64,000 bases of DNA, from positions 5,345,001 to 5,409,000 of the forward strand of contig NZ_CP095481.1 in NCBI RefSeq assembly GCF_023023025.1, read 5' to 3'. The translations under genes and the position numbers were made by a program. This stretch comes from Amycolatopsis sp. WQ 127309. GTDB taxonomy: Bacteria; Actinomycetota; Actinomycetes; Mycobacteriales; Pseudonocardiaceae. Shown here piece after piece: positions 7,722 to 15,924 of the stretch; the first letter of the stretch is position 1; each line of letters begins with the position of its first letter. A model generated the notes under the pieces. The model was not told the origin of the DNA. It ran no database searches and saw only the letters and a list, made by a program, of their open reading frames with translations.

Positions 7722-8911
7722 CGATCCGGACCTATCGCGGCCGCAGCCTCGCGACGTGGGTGGCCTTCGCCTGCGTCGTCGCGCTCGTCCTCACCGCCGG
7801 GCTGTGGCTGGTGTTCCGCGAATCCAGCGGCACGAAGCTGTCGGCGTACTTCGGCAAGACCGTCGGGCTCTACGCGGGTTCGTCGGTGCGGGTGCTCGGC
7901 GTGCCGGTCGGGCGGGTCACCGACGTCACGCCGCAGGGTGACGCGGTGCGCGTCGACATGCAGGTCGACGAGGTGCAGCTGCCGGCCGACGTCGGCGCGG
8001 TCGTCGTCGCGCCGAGCCTGGTCAGCGACCGCTACGTCCAGCTCACCCCGGCCTACGACAGCGGCCCGGTGCTGGCCACGGGCACGGTGCTGCCGCGCGA
8101 TCGGACCGCCACGCCGGTCGAGCTGGACGACATGTACTCGAGCCTGGACAAGCTGTCGACGGCGCTCGGCCCGAACGGCGCCAACAAGGACGGCGCGCTG
8201 TCGGGCGTCCTGGACACCGCCGCGGACGCCTTGCGCGGCAACGGCGCCTCGCTGAACTCGACGGTCGGGCAGCTCGCCGATCTCGCCAAGACCCTCGACG
8301 GCTCGAAGGACGACCTGTTCTCGACCGTGCAGAACCTGAACTCCTTCACCGGCGCGCTGGCCCAGAGCGACCAGCAGCTCAACGAGTTCTACGGCCGCGT
8401 CGCCGACGTCAGCCGGTTCCTCGCCGACGACTCCGCCGACGTCGGCGCCGCGCTGCAGTCGCTCGGCGGCGCGCTCGGCGACGTCCAGCAGTTCGTCAAC
8501 GACAACAAGACGGCGCTGGAGTCCAATGTGGACAAGCTGGCGTCGCTGTCGAAGGTGCTCGTCGACCAGCGGGCCTCGCTGGCCGAGGTGCTCGACATCG
8601 CGCCGACCGGTGCCACCAACTTCATCAACTCCTACGACGCCGCGTCGGGCACCATCGCCGTGCGCGACAACCTCAACGAGCTGACCAACCCGCCGATCCT
8701 CACCGTGTGCCGGCTGATCAGCGCGGGCACGCCCAAGCCGATCCCGGACACCCTGGGCAGCATCTGCAAGCAGCTCGCGCCGATCCTGGACGGCGCGCTG
8801 AAGCTCCCGACCATCCCGCAGGTGCTGAACTCCCTGCAGAACGGCGAACTGCCACCGTTGCCACTCCCGCTCGTCGACGTGATGCAACAGCTTTCCGGCG
8901 GTGCCAAGTGA
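7718..8911 (+). CDS. mce4D: Mce4D, MlaD-domain sterol importer subunit
   Basis: A 397-residue Mce protein with ATG overlapping the mce4C stop. A hydrophobic N-terminal helix (about residues 12-32) precedes the MlaD domain (GSSVRVLGVPVGRVTDV; VAPSLVSDRYVQLTP). The helical region contains repeated leucine-rich heptad-like stretches, and the C-terminus holds a cysteine pair around VCRLISAGTP and ICKQLAP. Same operon and role as the other Mce4 subunits. Confidence 0.92.
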   Translation: MTIRTYRGRSLATWVAFACVVALVLTAGLWLVFRESSGTKLSAYFGKTVGLYAGSSVRVLGVPVGRVTDVTPQGDAVRVDMQVDEVQLPADVGAVVVAPSLVSDRYVQLTPAYDSGPVLATGTVLPRDRTATPVELDDMYSSLDKLSTALGPNGANKDGALSGVLDTAADALRGNGASLNSTVGQLADLAKTLDGSKDDLFSTVQNLNSFTGALAQSDQQLNEFYGRVADVSRFLADDSADVGAALQSLGGALGDVQQFVNDNKTALESNVDKLASLSKVLVDQRASLAEVLDIAPTGATNFINSYDAASGTIAVRDNLNELTNPPILTVCRLISAGTPKPIPDTLGSICKQLAPILDGALKLPTIPQVLNSLQNGELPPLPLPLVDVMQQLSGGAK

Positions 8912-10074
8912 AGCGGCTCGCGGGCGTGCTCGCCGGGGTGCTCGTGCTGGCGGCCTGCAGCGACGGCGGGTTCAACGGCCTCTACGGCACGCCGCTGCCG
9001 GGCGGCGCCGACGTCGGCGACCACCCCTACCAGGTCACCGCGCTGTTCACCGACGTCCTGGACCTCGTGCCGCAGTCGAGCGTCAAGGTCAACGACGTCG
9101 CGGTCGGCCGGGTCGACAAAGTCACTTTGACGCCGGACACGCGGTCCGCGCTCGTCTCGATGACCGTCAACGGCGACGTCGCGCTGCCCGCCAACTCGCA
9201 CGCCGAGCTGAAGCAGTCTTCACTCCTGGGCGAGAAGTTCGTCGAGCTGAGCGTGCCGGCCGCGGAGCCGGCCACCGGGAAGCTGGGTGACGGCGCGCAG
9301 ATCCCGCTCGGGCGCACCAACCGCAACCCCGAGGTCGAGGAGGTGCTCGGCGCGCTGTCCCTGCTGCTCAACGGCGGCGGCGTCGAGCAGATCCAGAAGA
9401 TCAGCCACGAGCTGAACGACGCGCTGTCGGGCAACGAGCCGGAGATCCGCGCGCTGCTGTCGCGGGTGGACGAACTGGCGACGCAGCTCGATGGGCACAA
9501 AACCGAGATCCTGCGGGCGATCGACGGCCTCGGCAAGCTGTCGGCGACGCTCACCGGCCAGACGCAGAACCTGTCGAACGCGCTCGACAACCTGGCGCCG
9601 GGCTTGAAGATCGTCACCGACCAGCGGGACCAGCTCGTCGGGATGCTGAACGCGCTCACCACGCTGTCGGGCGTCGCGACCGACACCGTGACGAAGAGCC
9701 GTGACCAGCTGGTCGCGAACCTCAGGACGCTGCAGCCGACGTTGACCAAACTCGGCGAAGCCGGTCAGGACCTGCCGAACGCGTTGCAGATCCTGCTCAC
9801 CTACCCGCTGCCGGACTACGCGGGCAACGTCGTCAAGGGCGACTACGCGAACGTCGACGCGACCGTGAACCTGGATCTCGACAAGCTGATCCAGAACTTC
9901 ACGAACTCGTCACAGCCGCCGATCGCGCTGCCGAACACCATCGGGGGCGTGCCGTCCACCGGCACCGCCGCGCCGCCGCCGTTGCCCCTGCCCGACCTCG
10001 GGACGGTGACCGGGCAGAGCGGCGGCACCGAGCTGCTGGGCGGCCTCCTGGGCCTGATTGGCGGTGGCAAGTGA
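8908..10074 (+). CDS. mce4E: Mce4E, lipoprotein subunit of the Mce4 importer (LprN-like)
   Basis: A 388-residue Mce protein beginning at GTG 8908, which overlaps the mce4D stop; the frame is open further back only inside mce4D. The first 17 residues are a lipoprotein signal peptide with the lipobox LAAC (Cys17 lipidated), as expected for the E subunit of every Mce system (LprK/LprN class). MlaD motifs follow: SVKVNDVAVGRVDKV and ELKQSSLLGEKFVEL. The tail is rich in proline and leucine. It should sit at the outer face of the plasma membrane as part of the tube. Confidence 0.93.
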   Translation: MKRLAGVLAGVLVLAACSDGGFNGLYGTPLPGGADVGDHPYQVTALFTDVLDLVPQSSVKVNDVAVGRVDKVTLTPDTRSALVSMTVNGDVALPANSHAELKQSSLLGEKFVELSVPAAEPATGKLGDGAQIPLGRTNRNPEVEEVLGALSLLLNGGGVEQIQKISHELNDALSGNEPEIRALLSRVDELATQLDGHKTEILRAIDGLGKLSATLTGQTQNLSNALDNLAPGLKIVTDQRDQLVGMLNALTTLSGVATDTVTKSRDQLVANLRTLQPTLTKLGEAGQDLPNALQILLTYPLPDYAGNVVKGDYANVDATVNLDLDKLIQNFTNSSQPPIALPNTIGGVPSTGTAAPPPLPLPDLGTVTGQSGGTELLGGLLGLIGGGK

Positions 10075-11306
10075 TCACGCGCAAGACCCGCATCCAGCTG
10101 ATCGCGTTCGTCGTCATCGCGGTCGTTTCGGTCGTCTACGCGGGCGGCAAGTACGCCGGGCTGGACCGGCTCTTCGGCAGCCGCGGGTACGTCGTCACCG
10201 CGCAGCTGACCGACTCCGGTGGCATCTTCGTCAACTCCGAGGTCGCCTACCGCGGCGTCACGGTCGGGCGGGTCACGTCGATGACGCTCACCGACCACGG
10301 CGTCGACGTCGCGCTCGACATCGACTCCGGCGGCCCGGACATCCCGGCCGACGCGCACGCGCAGGTCGCGAACCGCTCGGCGGTGGGGGAGCAGTTCGTC
10401 GACCTGCTTCCCCAGCACGACGGCGGTCCGTACCTGCAGGACGGCTCGGTGATCACGCCGGACAAGACGTCGCTGCCGCCGTCGCCCGACACCGTGCTGA
10501 CCCACCTCGACGACCTCGTCGCGAGCGTCCACCCGGACTCGCTGCGCACGGTCGTCGACGAGACGTACAACGCGTTCGCCGGGGCGGGTCCGCAGCTGCA
10601 ACAACTGTTGGACAGCACGGGTTCGCTCACCGCGGAGGCTGCGCAGTACGTCCCGCAGACCCAAGGGCTGCTGGCGAACTCGCGGATCGTGCTGACCACG
10701 CAGGAACGTCAGGCCGCGAACATCACCGACTTCGCGAGCGGGCTGCGCACGATCGCGGGCCAGCTGAAGACGTCCGATCCGGACCTGCGCCGCGTGATCT
10801 CCGAGGCCCCGCAGCTGAGCCGGCAGATCAGCGACGTGCTCGCGGCGTCCGGCACCGACCTGGGCGTGCTGTTCGCGAACCTGCTGACCACCGCGCAGAT
10901 CACGTCGTCGCGCAAGGACGCCGTCGAGGAGCTGCTGGTGGCGTACCCGATCATCTCGGCGTTCTCGCCGTCGACGTCCCCGGACGGCACGGGCCACCTC
11001 GGCGTGGTGTTCAACTTCTTCGACCCGGCTTCGTGCACGAAGGGCTACGAAGGCACAAAGGAGCGGCCGGCGAACGACACGTCCGAGGCACCGGTGAACA
11101 TGAACGCCTACTGCGCGGAGCCGCCGGGCAGCCCGACGGGGGTGCGCGGGTCGCAGAACGCGCCGTACGCGGGGAAGCCGCCGTCGATCCCGGCCGCGCC
11201 TTCGCAGACTGCGTCGGCCCCTTCGCAGGCCCAGCTGCCGGGGATGCTGAGCCTGCTGACCGGGCCGTCGGCGGGCGGGCTGGGCAAGCTGCTGGGCGTG
11301 TCGTGA
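10071..11306 (+). CDS. mce4F: Mce4F, MlaD-domain sterol importer subunit
   Basis: A 411-residue Mce protein with a GTG start overlapping the mce4E stop. It shows the N-terminal anchor (about residues 8-25), MlaD motifs EVAYRGVTVGRVTSM and ANRSAVGEQFVDLLP, the helical domain, and a C-terminal domain with two cysteines (DPASCTKGY and NAYCAEPPG) followed by a Pro/Ser/Ala-rich tail. It is the last of the six tube subunits. Confidence 0.92.
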   Translation: MITRKTRIQLIAFVVIAVVSVVYAGGKYAGLDRLFGSRGYVVTAQLTDSGGIFVNSEVAYRGVTVGRVTSMTLTDHGVDVALDIDSGGPDIPADAHAQVANRSAVGEQFVDLLPQHDGGPYLQDGSVITPDKTSLPPSPDTVLTHLDDLVASVHPDSLRTVVDETYNAFAGAGPQLQQLLDSTGSLTAEAAQYVPQTQGLLANSRIVLTTQERQAANITDFASGLRTIAGQLKTSDPDLRRVISEAPQLSRQISDVLAASGTDLGVLFANLLTTAQITSSRKDAVEELLVAYPIISAFSPSTSPDGTGHLGVVFNFFDPASCTKGYEGTKERPANDTSEAPVNMNAYCAEPPGSPTGVRGSQNAPYAGKPPSIPAAPSQTASAPSQAQLPGMLSLLTGPSAGGLGKLLGVS

Positions 11307-11776
11307 AGATCTTGGCCGTCGTCGCCGTGCTGGTGGCCGCTTTCGCCGGCTGGTCGTGGTGGCACGCGGCGTCCGACGACTCGTTGGCGCGTGGCCGCGC
11401 GCGTGACGCCGTGCTGGCGGCGGCGGGGCCGGAACTGGTCACGTTGAACACGATCGACTACCGCAACGCGGGCGCGGACGTCGACCGCTGGATAGCCGCT
11501 ACGGCGGGCCAGTACGGCAAGGACTTGACCGGCGACCGGCAGCTGCAGATCGACCGCGCGTCGACGGCGCGCACCGTGTCGACGGCGTCGCTGGTGGAGG
11601 CGGCGGTGACGGAGATCGACGTCTCCGCGGGTTCGGCGCGGTTGCTGGCGGTGCTGGACGTCCGGGTCTCGACGGGTGGTTCTTCGGCCGCTGCGCGCAT
11701 GAGCCGTCTGACGGTGGACGTGACGCGGTCCGGTGCCGACTGGAAGATCGCGGGTGTTCAGGCGGCGGGCTCATGA
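11303..11776 (+). CDS. mam4A: Mce-associated membrane protein, Mam4A-like
   Basis: A 157-residue protein with one N-terminal membrane helix (about residues 3-20) and an extracytoplasmic domain of about 130 residues that has the SnoaL/NTF2-like pattern of Mce-associated proteins (...YGKDLTGDRQLQI..., ending in a strand with DWKIAGVQAAG). The GTG start overlaps the mce4F stop and the gene overlaps the next by four bases. M. tuberculosis has two such genes, Rv3493c and Rv3492c, at the end of mce4, reported to stabilise the complex. Assignment as mam4A is by position. Confidence 0.85.
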   Translation: MKILAVVAVLVAAFAGWSWWHAASDDSLARGRARDAVLAAAGPELVTLNTIDYRNAGADVDRWIAATAGQYGKDLTGDRQLQIDRASTARTVSTASLVEAAVTEIDVSAGSARLLAVLDVRVSTGGSSAAARMSRLTVDVTRSGADWKIAGVQAAGS

Positions 11777-12255
11777 ACCGTTTCCTTGCGGCGGTGGTGG
11801 TCGTGGCGTTGGGCTGCGCGGTCTGGTTCGGCGTCGAGACGGCTTCGCTGTCGTCGTCCGACAACGCGGCTCTGGTCGACACGGCGGCGACTGCTTCGGT
11901 TTCCGCTGATGTGAGCGAAGCGGTGAAGGCGGTTTTTTCTTACGACTACGCGAATCTGGCTCGCACTGAGCGCGCGGCGTCGGAGTATCTGGTCGGTGAT
12001 GCGGTTCGTCAGTACCAGGCTCAGTTTGCCTCGGCTCGCACTCGGGCTGCTGCGGGGAAGCTGATTCGTACTACTACGGTTCGGGCTGTCGGGGTTCGTT
12101 CTCTGCGTGGCGATGATGCGTCGGTGCTGTTGTTCCTGGACCAGCAGACGGTTACCCAGGGTGGGGGTGCGCCGTCTTCTTCGGTGGCTCAGCTGTCTGT
12201 GACTGCTAAGCGTGTGGACGGTCGTTGGAAGTTGGCGACGCTGACTGCGCTTTAG
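11773..12255 (+). CDS. mam4B: Mce-associated membrane protein, Mam4B-like
   Basis: A 160-residue relative of the preceding gene product: N-terminal membrane helix (about residues 3-20), then a domain ending VDGRWKLATLTAL, the same terminal strand as in Mam4A. It completes the mce4 operon. From about its middle onwards the codons become markedly T-rich in the third position, unlike the rest of the operon; the shift continues into the downstream HNH gene. Confidence 0.85.
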   Translation: MNRFLAAVVVVALGCAVWFGVETASLSSSDNAALVDTAATASVSADVSEAVKAVFSYDYANLARTERAASEYLVGDAVRQYQAQFASARTRAAAGKLIRTTTVRAVGVRSLRGDDASVLLFLDQQTVTQGGGAPSSSVAQLSVTAKRVDGRWKLATLTAL

Positions 12256-12296
12256 GGCTACCGGGTTCCTCTCTTTCAAGATGCGGCTTCGCCGTG

Positions 12297-12361
12297 GCGT
12301 GGGAAATCGGCGCTTCTCGTGGTTGCTTCCCGGTGTGGTCGGCAGCGCCGATTCCCCACGC
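12297..12361 (+). terminator. Long inverted repeat closing the mce4 operon
   Basis: Bases 12297-12314 pair with 12344-12361 (GCGTGGGAAATCGGCGCT against its near-perfect complement, one mismatch in 18 pairs) around a 29-base loop. There is no U-run, as is common for actinobacterial terminators. Its place 42 bp after the mam4B stop supports transcription termination. Confidence 0.6.
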
Positions 12362-12397
12362 AGCGGTACCCCTGCCGTGATCATCCGTTCGTGTGAT

Positions 12398-12424
12398 GAA
12401 CATGTGTTCGTCTGGCGGTAATCT
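12398..12424 (+). promoter_or_regulatory. SOS (LexA) box over the HNH gene promoter
   Basis: GAACATGTGTTC at 12398-12409 is an exact GAAC-N4-GTTC palindrome, the core of the actinobacterial LexA box. A TAATCT hexamer at 12419-12424 lies six bases before the GTG start of the next gene, so the box covers the -35/spacer region of a leaderless promoter. In M. tuberculosis, members of the 13E12 family are among the LexA-controlled genes, so the pairing is expected. Confidence 0.75.
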
Positions 12425-12430
12425 TGCGGT

Positions 12431-13660
12431 GTGGACGGTGACTTCGCTTGGCGCGCTGATGCGGTGGCTTTGGCCGATCGCATCAGTTCTCTGCTCGGTG
12501 TGGTGCGGTCTGCTGAGGCTGAGATTGGCTCGCTGCTGGTGGAAATCGAGTCTCGTGGTGTGATGGAGCTGTTTGGGTATCGTTCTGTTGCTCGACTGTT
12601 CGAGCATCTTGCCGATGTTTCCAAGGCTGCCGCTGATCGTGTGGTGAAACGGGCTTCGGCTCTTAATGCCGGGCGTGCTGTTGATGGCAGTCCGGTGTCC
12701 GCTGTTGCTTCGGCCACCGGGGTTGTTGCTGCTGGTGGATCGTTGAGCAATCCGATGATCGACGCCGTCGTCGAGGTGCTGGCTCAGGTTCCGTCCGAGC
12801 GTCGTGATGACGTCGAACAGAGCCTGCTTTCCTTCGCTTCCGAGGCCGGTCACAAGCAGGTCGCCGCGTTGGGGGCGCGGATTGTGGCCCACCTCGATCC
12901 TGATGGTGCCGAACCCGATGAGACCGAACCGTCCTTGCCCACCCGGGAGCTTTCGCTACGGCGTAAGCGATCCGGGATCTGGGAGCTGAACGGTCGCCTC
13001 GACGAGGAGACCGGCACCCGGGCCAGTGCCTTGCTCGACTCGCTGGCCGAGCGTCGCTGCAGTGACGAGGGCGCGGACTTCCGGTCTCCGCAGGAACGCT
13101 ACGGCGACGCCTTCTCCGACGCCGTCGACCTCGCGCTGAACTCCCCGAACCTGCCGACGCAGGCCGGCGAACGAGCCCACGTGATGGTCGCGGTCTCGCT
13201 GGCGGACCTGAAGTCCGGGGTCGGCCAGGCCACCCTCGGCGACACCGGCACCATGACCGCGGCCGAAGCCCGGGTCCACGCCTGCGACGCCATGCTCATC
13301 CCGGCGGTCCTGGGCGAGAAGAGCGAACCCCTGAACCTGGGCCGCCTGCGCCGCCTGATCTCCGCCGGACTGCGCCGAGCGCTGTTCCTACGCGACCGAG
13401 GCTGCGCCTTCCCCGGCTGCCACCGCCCGCCACGGCACTGCCAGGGCCACCACATCCGCCACTGGGCCGATGGCGGCCCCACGGACCTGACCAACCTGGT
13501 CCTGCTGTGCGCCCACCACCACCGGCTACTGCACCGTTCAGGCTGGGAAGTCCGCACAGCCGCCGACGGCCTACCGGAGTTCCTGCCACCGGCGTTCCTG
13601 GACAAGCGCCGAAGACCCAGACGCAACAACATCCACCAACCACTGCCATTCGCAGCCTGA
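12431..13660 (+). CDS. DUF222 / HNH endonuclease-domain protein (13E12 repeat family)
   Basis: A 409-residue protein with an N-terminal DUF222 helical domain (about residues 10-300) and a C-terminal HNH nuclease motif (about 318-362): CAFPGCHRPPRHCQGHHIRH, then LVLLCAHHHRLLH. Zinc-binding cysteines and the catalytic histidine are present, so the nuclease looks intact. These genes are multi-copy in actinobacteria and their biological role is not settled; homing-type DNA cleavage has been proposed. The GTG start lies six bases after TAATCT with no ribosome site, suggesting a leaderless mRNA. The 5' half has unusually many T-ending codons (for example GCT, GTT), the 3' half does not, which may reflect recombination. 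Confidence 0.9.
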   Translation: MDGDFAWRADAVALADRISSLLGVVRSAEAEIGSLLVEIESRGVMELFGYRSVARLFEHLADVSKAAADRVVKRASALNAGRAVDGSPVSAVASATGVVAAGGSLSNPMIDAVVEVLAQVPSERRDDVEQSLLSFASEAGHKQVAALGARIVAHLDPDGAEPDETEPSLPTRELSLRRKRSGIWELNGRLDEETGTRASALLDSLAERRCSDEGADFRSPQERYGDAFSDAVDLALNSPNLPTQAGERAHVMVAVSLADLKSGVGQATLGDTGTMTAAEARVHACDAMLIPAVLGEKSEPLNLGRLRRLISAGLRRALFLRDRGCAFPGCHRPPRHCQGHHIRHWADGGPTDLTNLVLLCAHHHRLLHRSGWEVRTAADGLPEFLPPAFLDKRRRPRRNNIHQPLPFAA

Positions 13661-13676
13661 CCAACCAACAGGGAAA

Positions 13677-13701
13677 GGCCCGAAGCCACCGGCTCCGGGC
13701 C
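13677..13701 (+). terminator. Hairpin after the HNH gene
   Basis: GGCCCG and AGCC at 13677-13687 pair with GGCT and CGGGCC at 13691-13701, with one A-C mismatch and a three-base loop, 17 bp after the stop codon. Likely terminator. Confidence 0.55.
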
Positions 13702-14020
13702 CGCACCCATGCCCGGTGTTCGGCCCGAGCCGAAGATCCCTCCTCGCCTGCGACGAGCGGAACGGTTCGCCCACCGAAGCCCCATCGACGGGCCGGACGC
13801 CCAAAGTCCCGAATCCTCCATCGACACTCCGCAGCCACCTCAGACCCGCGGCACCAAATCACGCGATCAGATGTCCCGCACTTGATGCGGTACCCGGCAA
13901 TCCGTCCGGTGCCCGCGGCGGGCGCCCACCCGCTACTGCGAACTCGCCATCGTCTACCGCTCCGCGGTCGCTCTCCATGCCGTAGTGACCTGGACCAAGC
14001 ACATTGTCAGACCCGCGGCA
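13702..14020. other. Gene-free stretch between HNH gene and a convergent hypothetical gene
   Basis: No convincing gene is seen in either direction: short open frames here lack ribosome sites and normal codon use. The only structure noted is a 14-base direct repeat, CAGACCCGCGGCAC, at 13841-13854 and again at 14008-14021 (the second copy reaches the stop codon of the next gene). Confidence 0.5.
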
Positions 14021-14497
14021 CTAGCCATCCCAGACGGTCGCGCCCTGCCTCAGCACCTCGACCTCCGCGGGCGTCGATGTCGGCCACATCTCCACCACGT
14101 ACCGGAAGTGCTCGCCGAACTCGTGCTCGTTCCACTCCGTCGCGGGCGGGCCGGCCGGGACGTACGACACCCGCGCCCGGTACAGCCCCGGCAGCACCGA
14201 AAAGAACCTTTCCTGCGACGGGTAGTCCGCGGGCCCGGAAATCACGAGTTTCCCGCTCGGCACCGGAAGATCTGCTTCCACGACGTGCTCGGCCGCGGCC
14301 AGCACCGGCGGCGGACCGGGCGTGAGCGTCACCGATGATTCCACCAGGTCCGAGCGGGCCGTCACTATCGCGAGGCCGGCCGGCTCCGCGGCCAGGCGGT
14401 TGTCCACCGCCTGCTCGGTCCAGCCGCTGCCGTTCAGCTTCGACCCGGAATCGCGGACCGAGAACTGGCGCTGGTCGGCGTGGACGACTAGGTGCAC
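14021..14497 (-). CDS. Hypothetical protein
   Basis: A 158-residue soluble protein that I do not recognise. It starts with GTG at 14497, five bases after AGGGTGG, reads MHLVVHADQRQFSVRD, and has strand-rich segments such as VPSGKLVISGP and LPGLYRARVSYVP, ending with EHFRYVVEMWPTS. There is no signal peptide or membrane segment. It is divergent from the aspartate aminotransferase gene; the 63 bp between starts must hold both promoters. The same minus-strand frame stays open back through the aminotransferase gene, but that is a shadow. The pattern resembles small beta-sheet proteins of immunity or competence type only vaguely; no function is claimed. Confidence 0.7.
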   Translation of the reverse strand: MHLVVHADQRQFSVRDSGSKLNGSGWTEQAVDNRLAAEPAGLAIVTARSDLVESSVTLTPGPPPVLAAAEHVVEADLPVPSGKLVISGPADYPSQERFFSVLPGLYRARVSYVPAGPPATEWNEHEFGEHFRYVVEMWPTSTPAEVEVLRQGATVWDG

Positions 14498-14560
14498 ACC
14501 GACCACCCTAGCCAGGACCCGCCCCGAAATGGTATCGACGCCGGGTTTAGCGTTGACACC

Positions 14561-15808
14561 ATGACCTCTGCTTCCGTCGACGTCGACACGGCCCGCGCCG
14601 ACTACGCGGCCCTCGTCGACCGCGGCCTCTCGCTCGACATCACCCGTGGCAAGCCGGCTCCCGAGCAGCTCGACCTCGCGAACGCGCTGCTCGCCCTCCC
14701 CGGTGACGGCTCCTTCAAGGCCGAGGACGGCACCGACGTCCGCAACTACGGCGGCCTCAAGGGCCTGCCGGAGCTCCGGCGCATCTTCGCCGGCGCCCTG
14801 CAGGTGCCGGCCGAGCAGCTGCTCGCCGCGGGCAACTCCAGCCTCGAGCTGATGCACGACGCCGTCGTGCACGCCCTGCTCAGCAAGGTCCCCGGCGCCG
14901 AGCGCCGCTGGGCCGACGAGCCGCGCGTCGCGTTCCTCGCGCCCGTCCCGGGCTACGACCGCCACTTCGCGCTCACCGAGCGGTTCGGCATCGAGCTCAT
15001 CCCGGTCCCGATGACCGACGAGGGCCCGGACATGGACGTCGTCGAGCGCCTCGTCGCCGAGGACGCCGGGATCAAGGGCATCTGGTGCGTGCCGAAGTAC
15101 AGCAACCCGACCGGCGTCACGTTCAGTGACGACGTCGTGCGCCGGCTGGCCACGATGACCACCGCGGCGCCGGACTTCCGGATCTTCTGGGACAACGCCT
15201 ACGCCGTGCACCACCTGACCGACGACGAGCCGGCCCTCGCCGACATCCTCGCGCTGAGCGCCGAGGCCGGCCACGCCGACCGCCCGTTCGTCTTCGGCTC
15301 GACCTCGAAGATCACCTACGCCGGTGGCGGCGTCGGCTTCTTCGGCGCGTCCGAGGCCAACCTCGCCTGGTGGACCGGCCTGATCGGCAAGCGCACCATC
15401 GGCTCCGACAAGGTCAACCAGCTCCGCCACGCGCTGTTCCTCAAGGACGAGGACGGCGTCCGCGCGCACATGCGCAAGCACGCCGAGATCATCGGCCCGA
15501 AGTTCGAGGCCGTCGACCGCATCCTCACCGAGGAGCTCGGCGACTCCGGCCTGGTCTCCTGGACCAAGCCGACCGGGGGCTACTTCGTGTCGCTGACCGT
15601 GCCCGAGGGCACCGCGAAGGAGGTCGTGCGGCTGGCCAAGGAGGCCGGGGTCGCGCTGACCCCCGCCGGGGCGACCCACCCGCACGGCGACGACCCGGCC
15701 GACGCCGTCATCCGCGTCGCGCCGACGTTCCCGGAGCTCGCCGACGTCGAAGAGGCCGTTCGCGCGCTGGCCGTCTGCGTCCGGCTCGCCGCGGCGCAGC
15801 GCTCCTGA
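14561..15808 (+). CDS. aspT: Aspartate aminotransferase, type Ic (AspT-like)
   Basis: A 415-residue PLP enzyme of the fold-type I aminotransferases. The N-terminal LDITRGKPAPEQLDLANAL and the GNSSLELMHD region are hallmarks of the Ic subgroup typified by C. glutamicum AspT. The Schiff-base lysine is in FGSTSKITYAGGG, and the substrate-carboxylate-binding arginine is probably in DAVIRVAPTFP. It converts aspartate and 2-oxoglutarate to oxaloacetate and glutamate in the cytoplasm. ATG at 14561 is chosen; the frame is open 69 bases upstream but that part would include a rare-codon stretch and overlap the divergent gene. Confidence 0.85.
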   Translation: MTSASVDVDTARADYAALVDRGLSLDITRGKPAPEQLDLANALLALPGDGSFKAEDGTDVRNYGGLKGLPELRRIFAGALQVPAEQLLAAGNSSLELMHDAVVHALLSKVPGAERRWADEPRVAFLAPVPGYDRHFALTERFGIELIPVPMTDEGPDMDVVERLVAEDAGIKGIWCVPKYSNPTGVTFSDDVVRRLATMTTAAPDFRIFWDNAYAVHHLTDDEPALADILALSAEAGHADRPFVFGSTSKITYAGGGVGFFGASEANLAWWTGLIGKRTIGSDKVNQLRHALFLKDEDGVRAHMRKHAEIIGPKFEAVDRILTEELGDSGLVSWTKPTGGYFVSLTVPEGTAKEVVRLAKEAGVALTPAGATHPHGDDPADAVIRVAPTFPELADVEEAVRALAVCVRLAAAQRS

Positions 15809-15924
15809 CCAGGGCAAACAAAACCGGCAAGAACTTTTTTCCGTTTTGACCGAGCCGGGGGCCGTCCGGGTACGTATGACCGGTGGGTGAGGTGGACGAA
15901 CTCGTCACGAGAGGACGTCCCCCG

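Noticed and set aside
12431..13660. HNH gene as an insertion sequence or intein
   Set aside because: No terminal inverted repeats, target duplication or host gene interruption is seen; it is described as a stand-alone 13E12-family gene.
13841..14021. 14 bp direct repeat as an attachment site of a mobile element
   Set aside because: The enclosed 150 bp hold no integrase or cargo, and no tRNA gene adjoins.
14021..15817. Minus-strand frame of 598 codons
   Set aside because: Upstream of 14497 it is the antisense of the aspartate aminotransferase; only the final 158 codons are kept as a gene.
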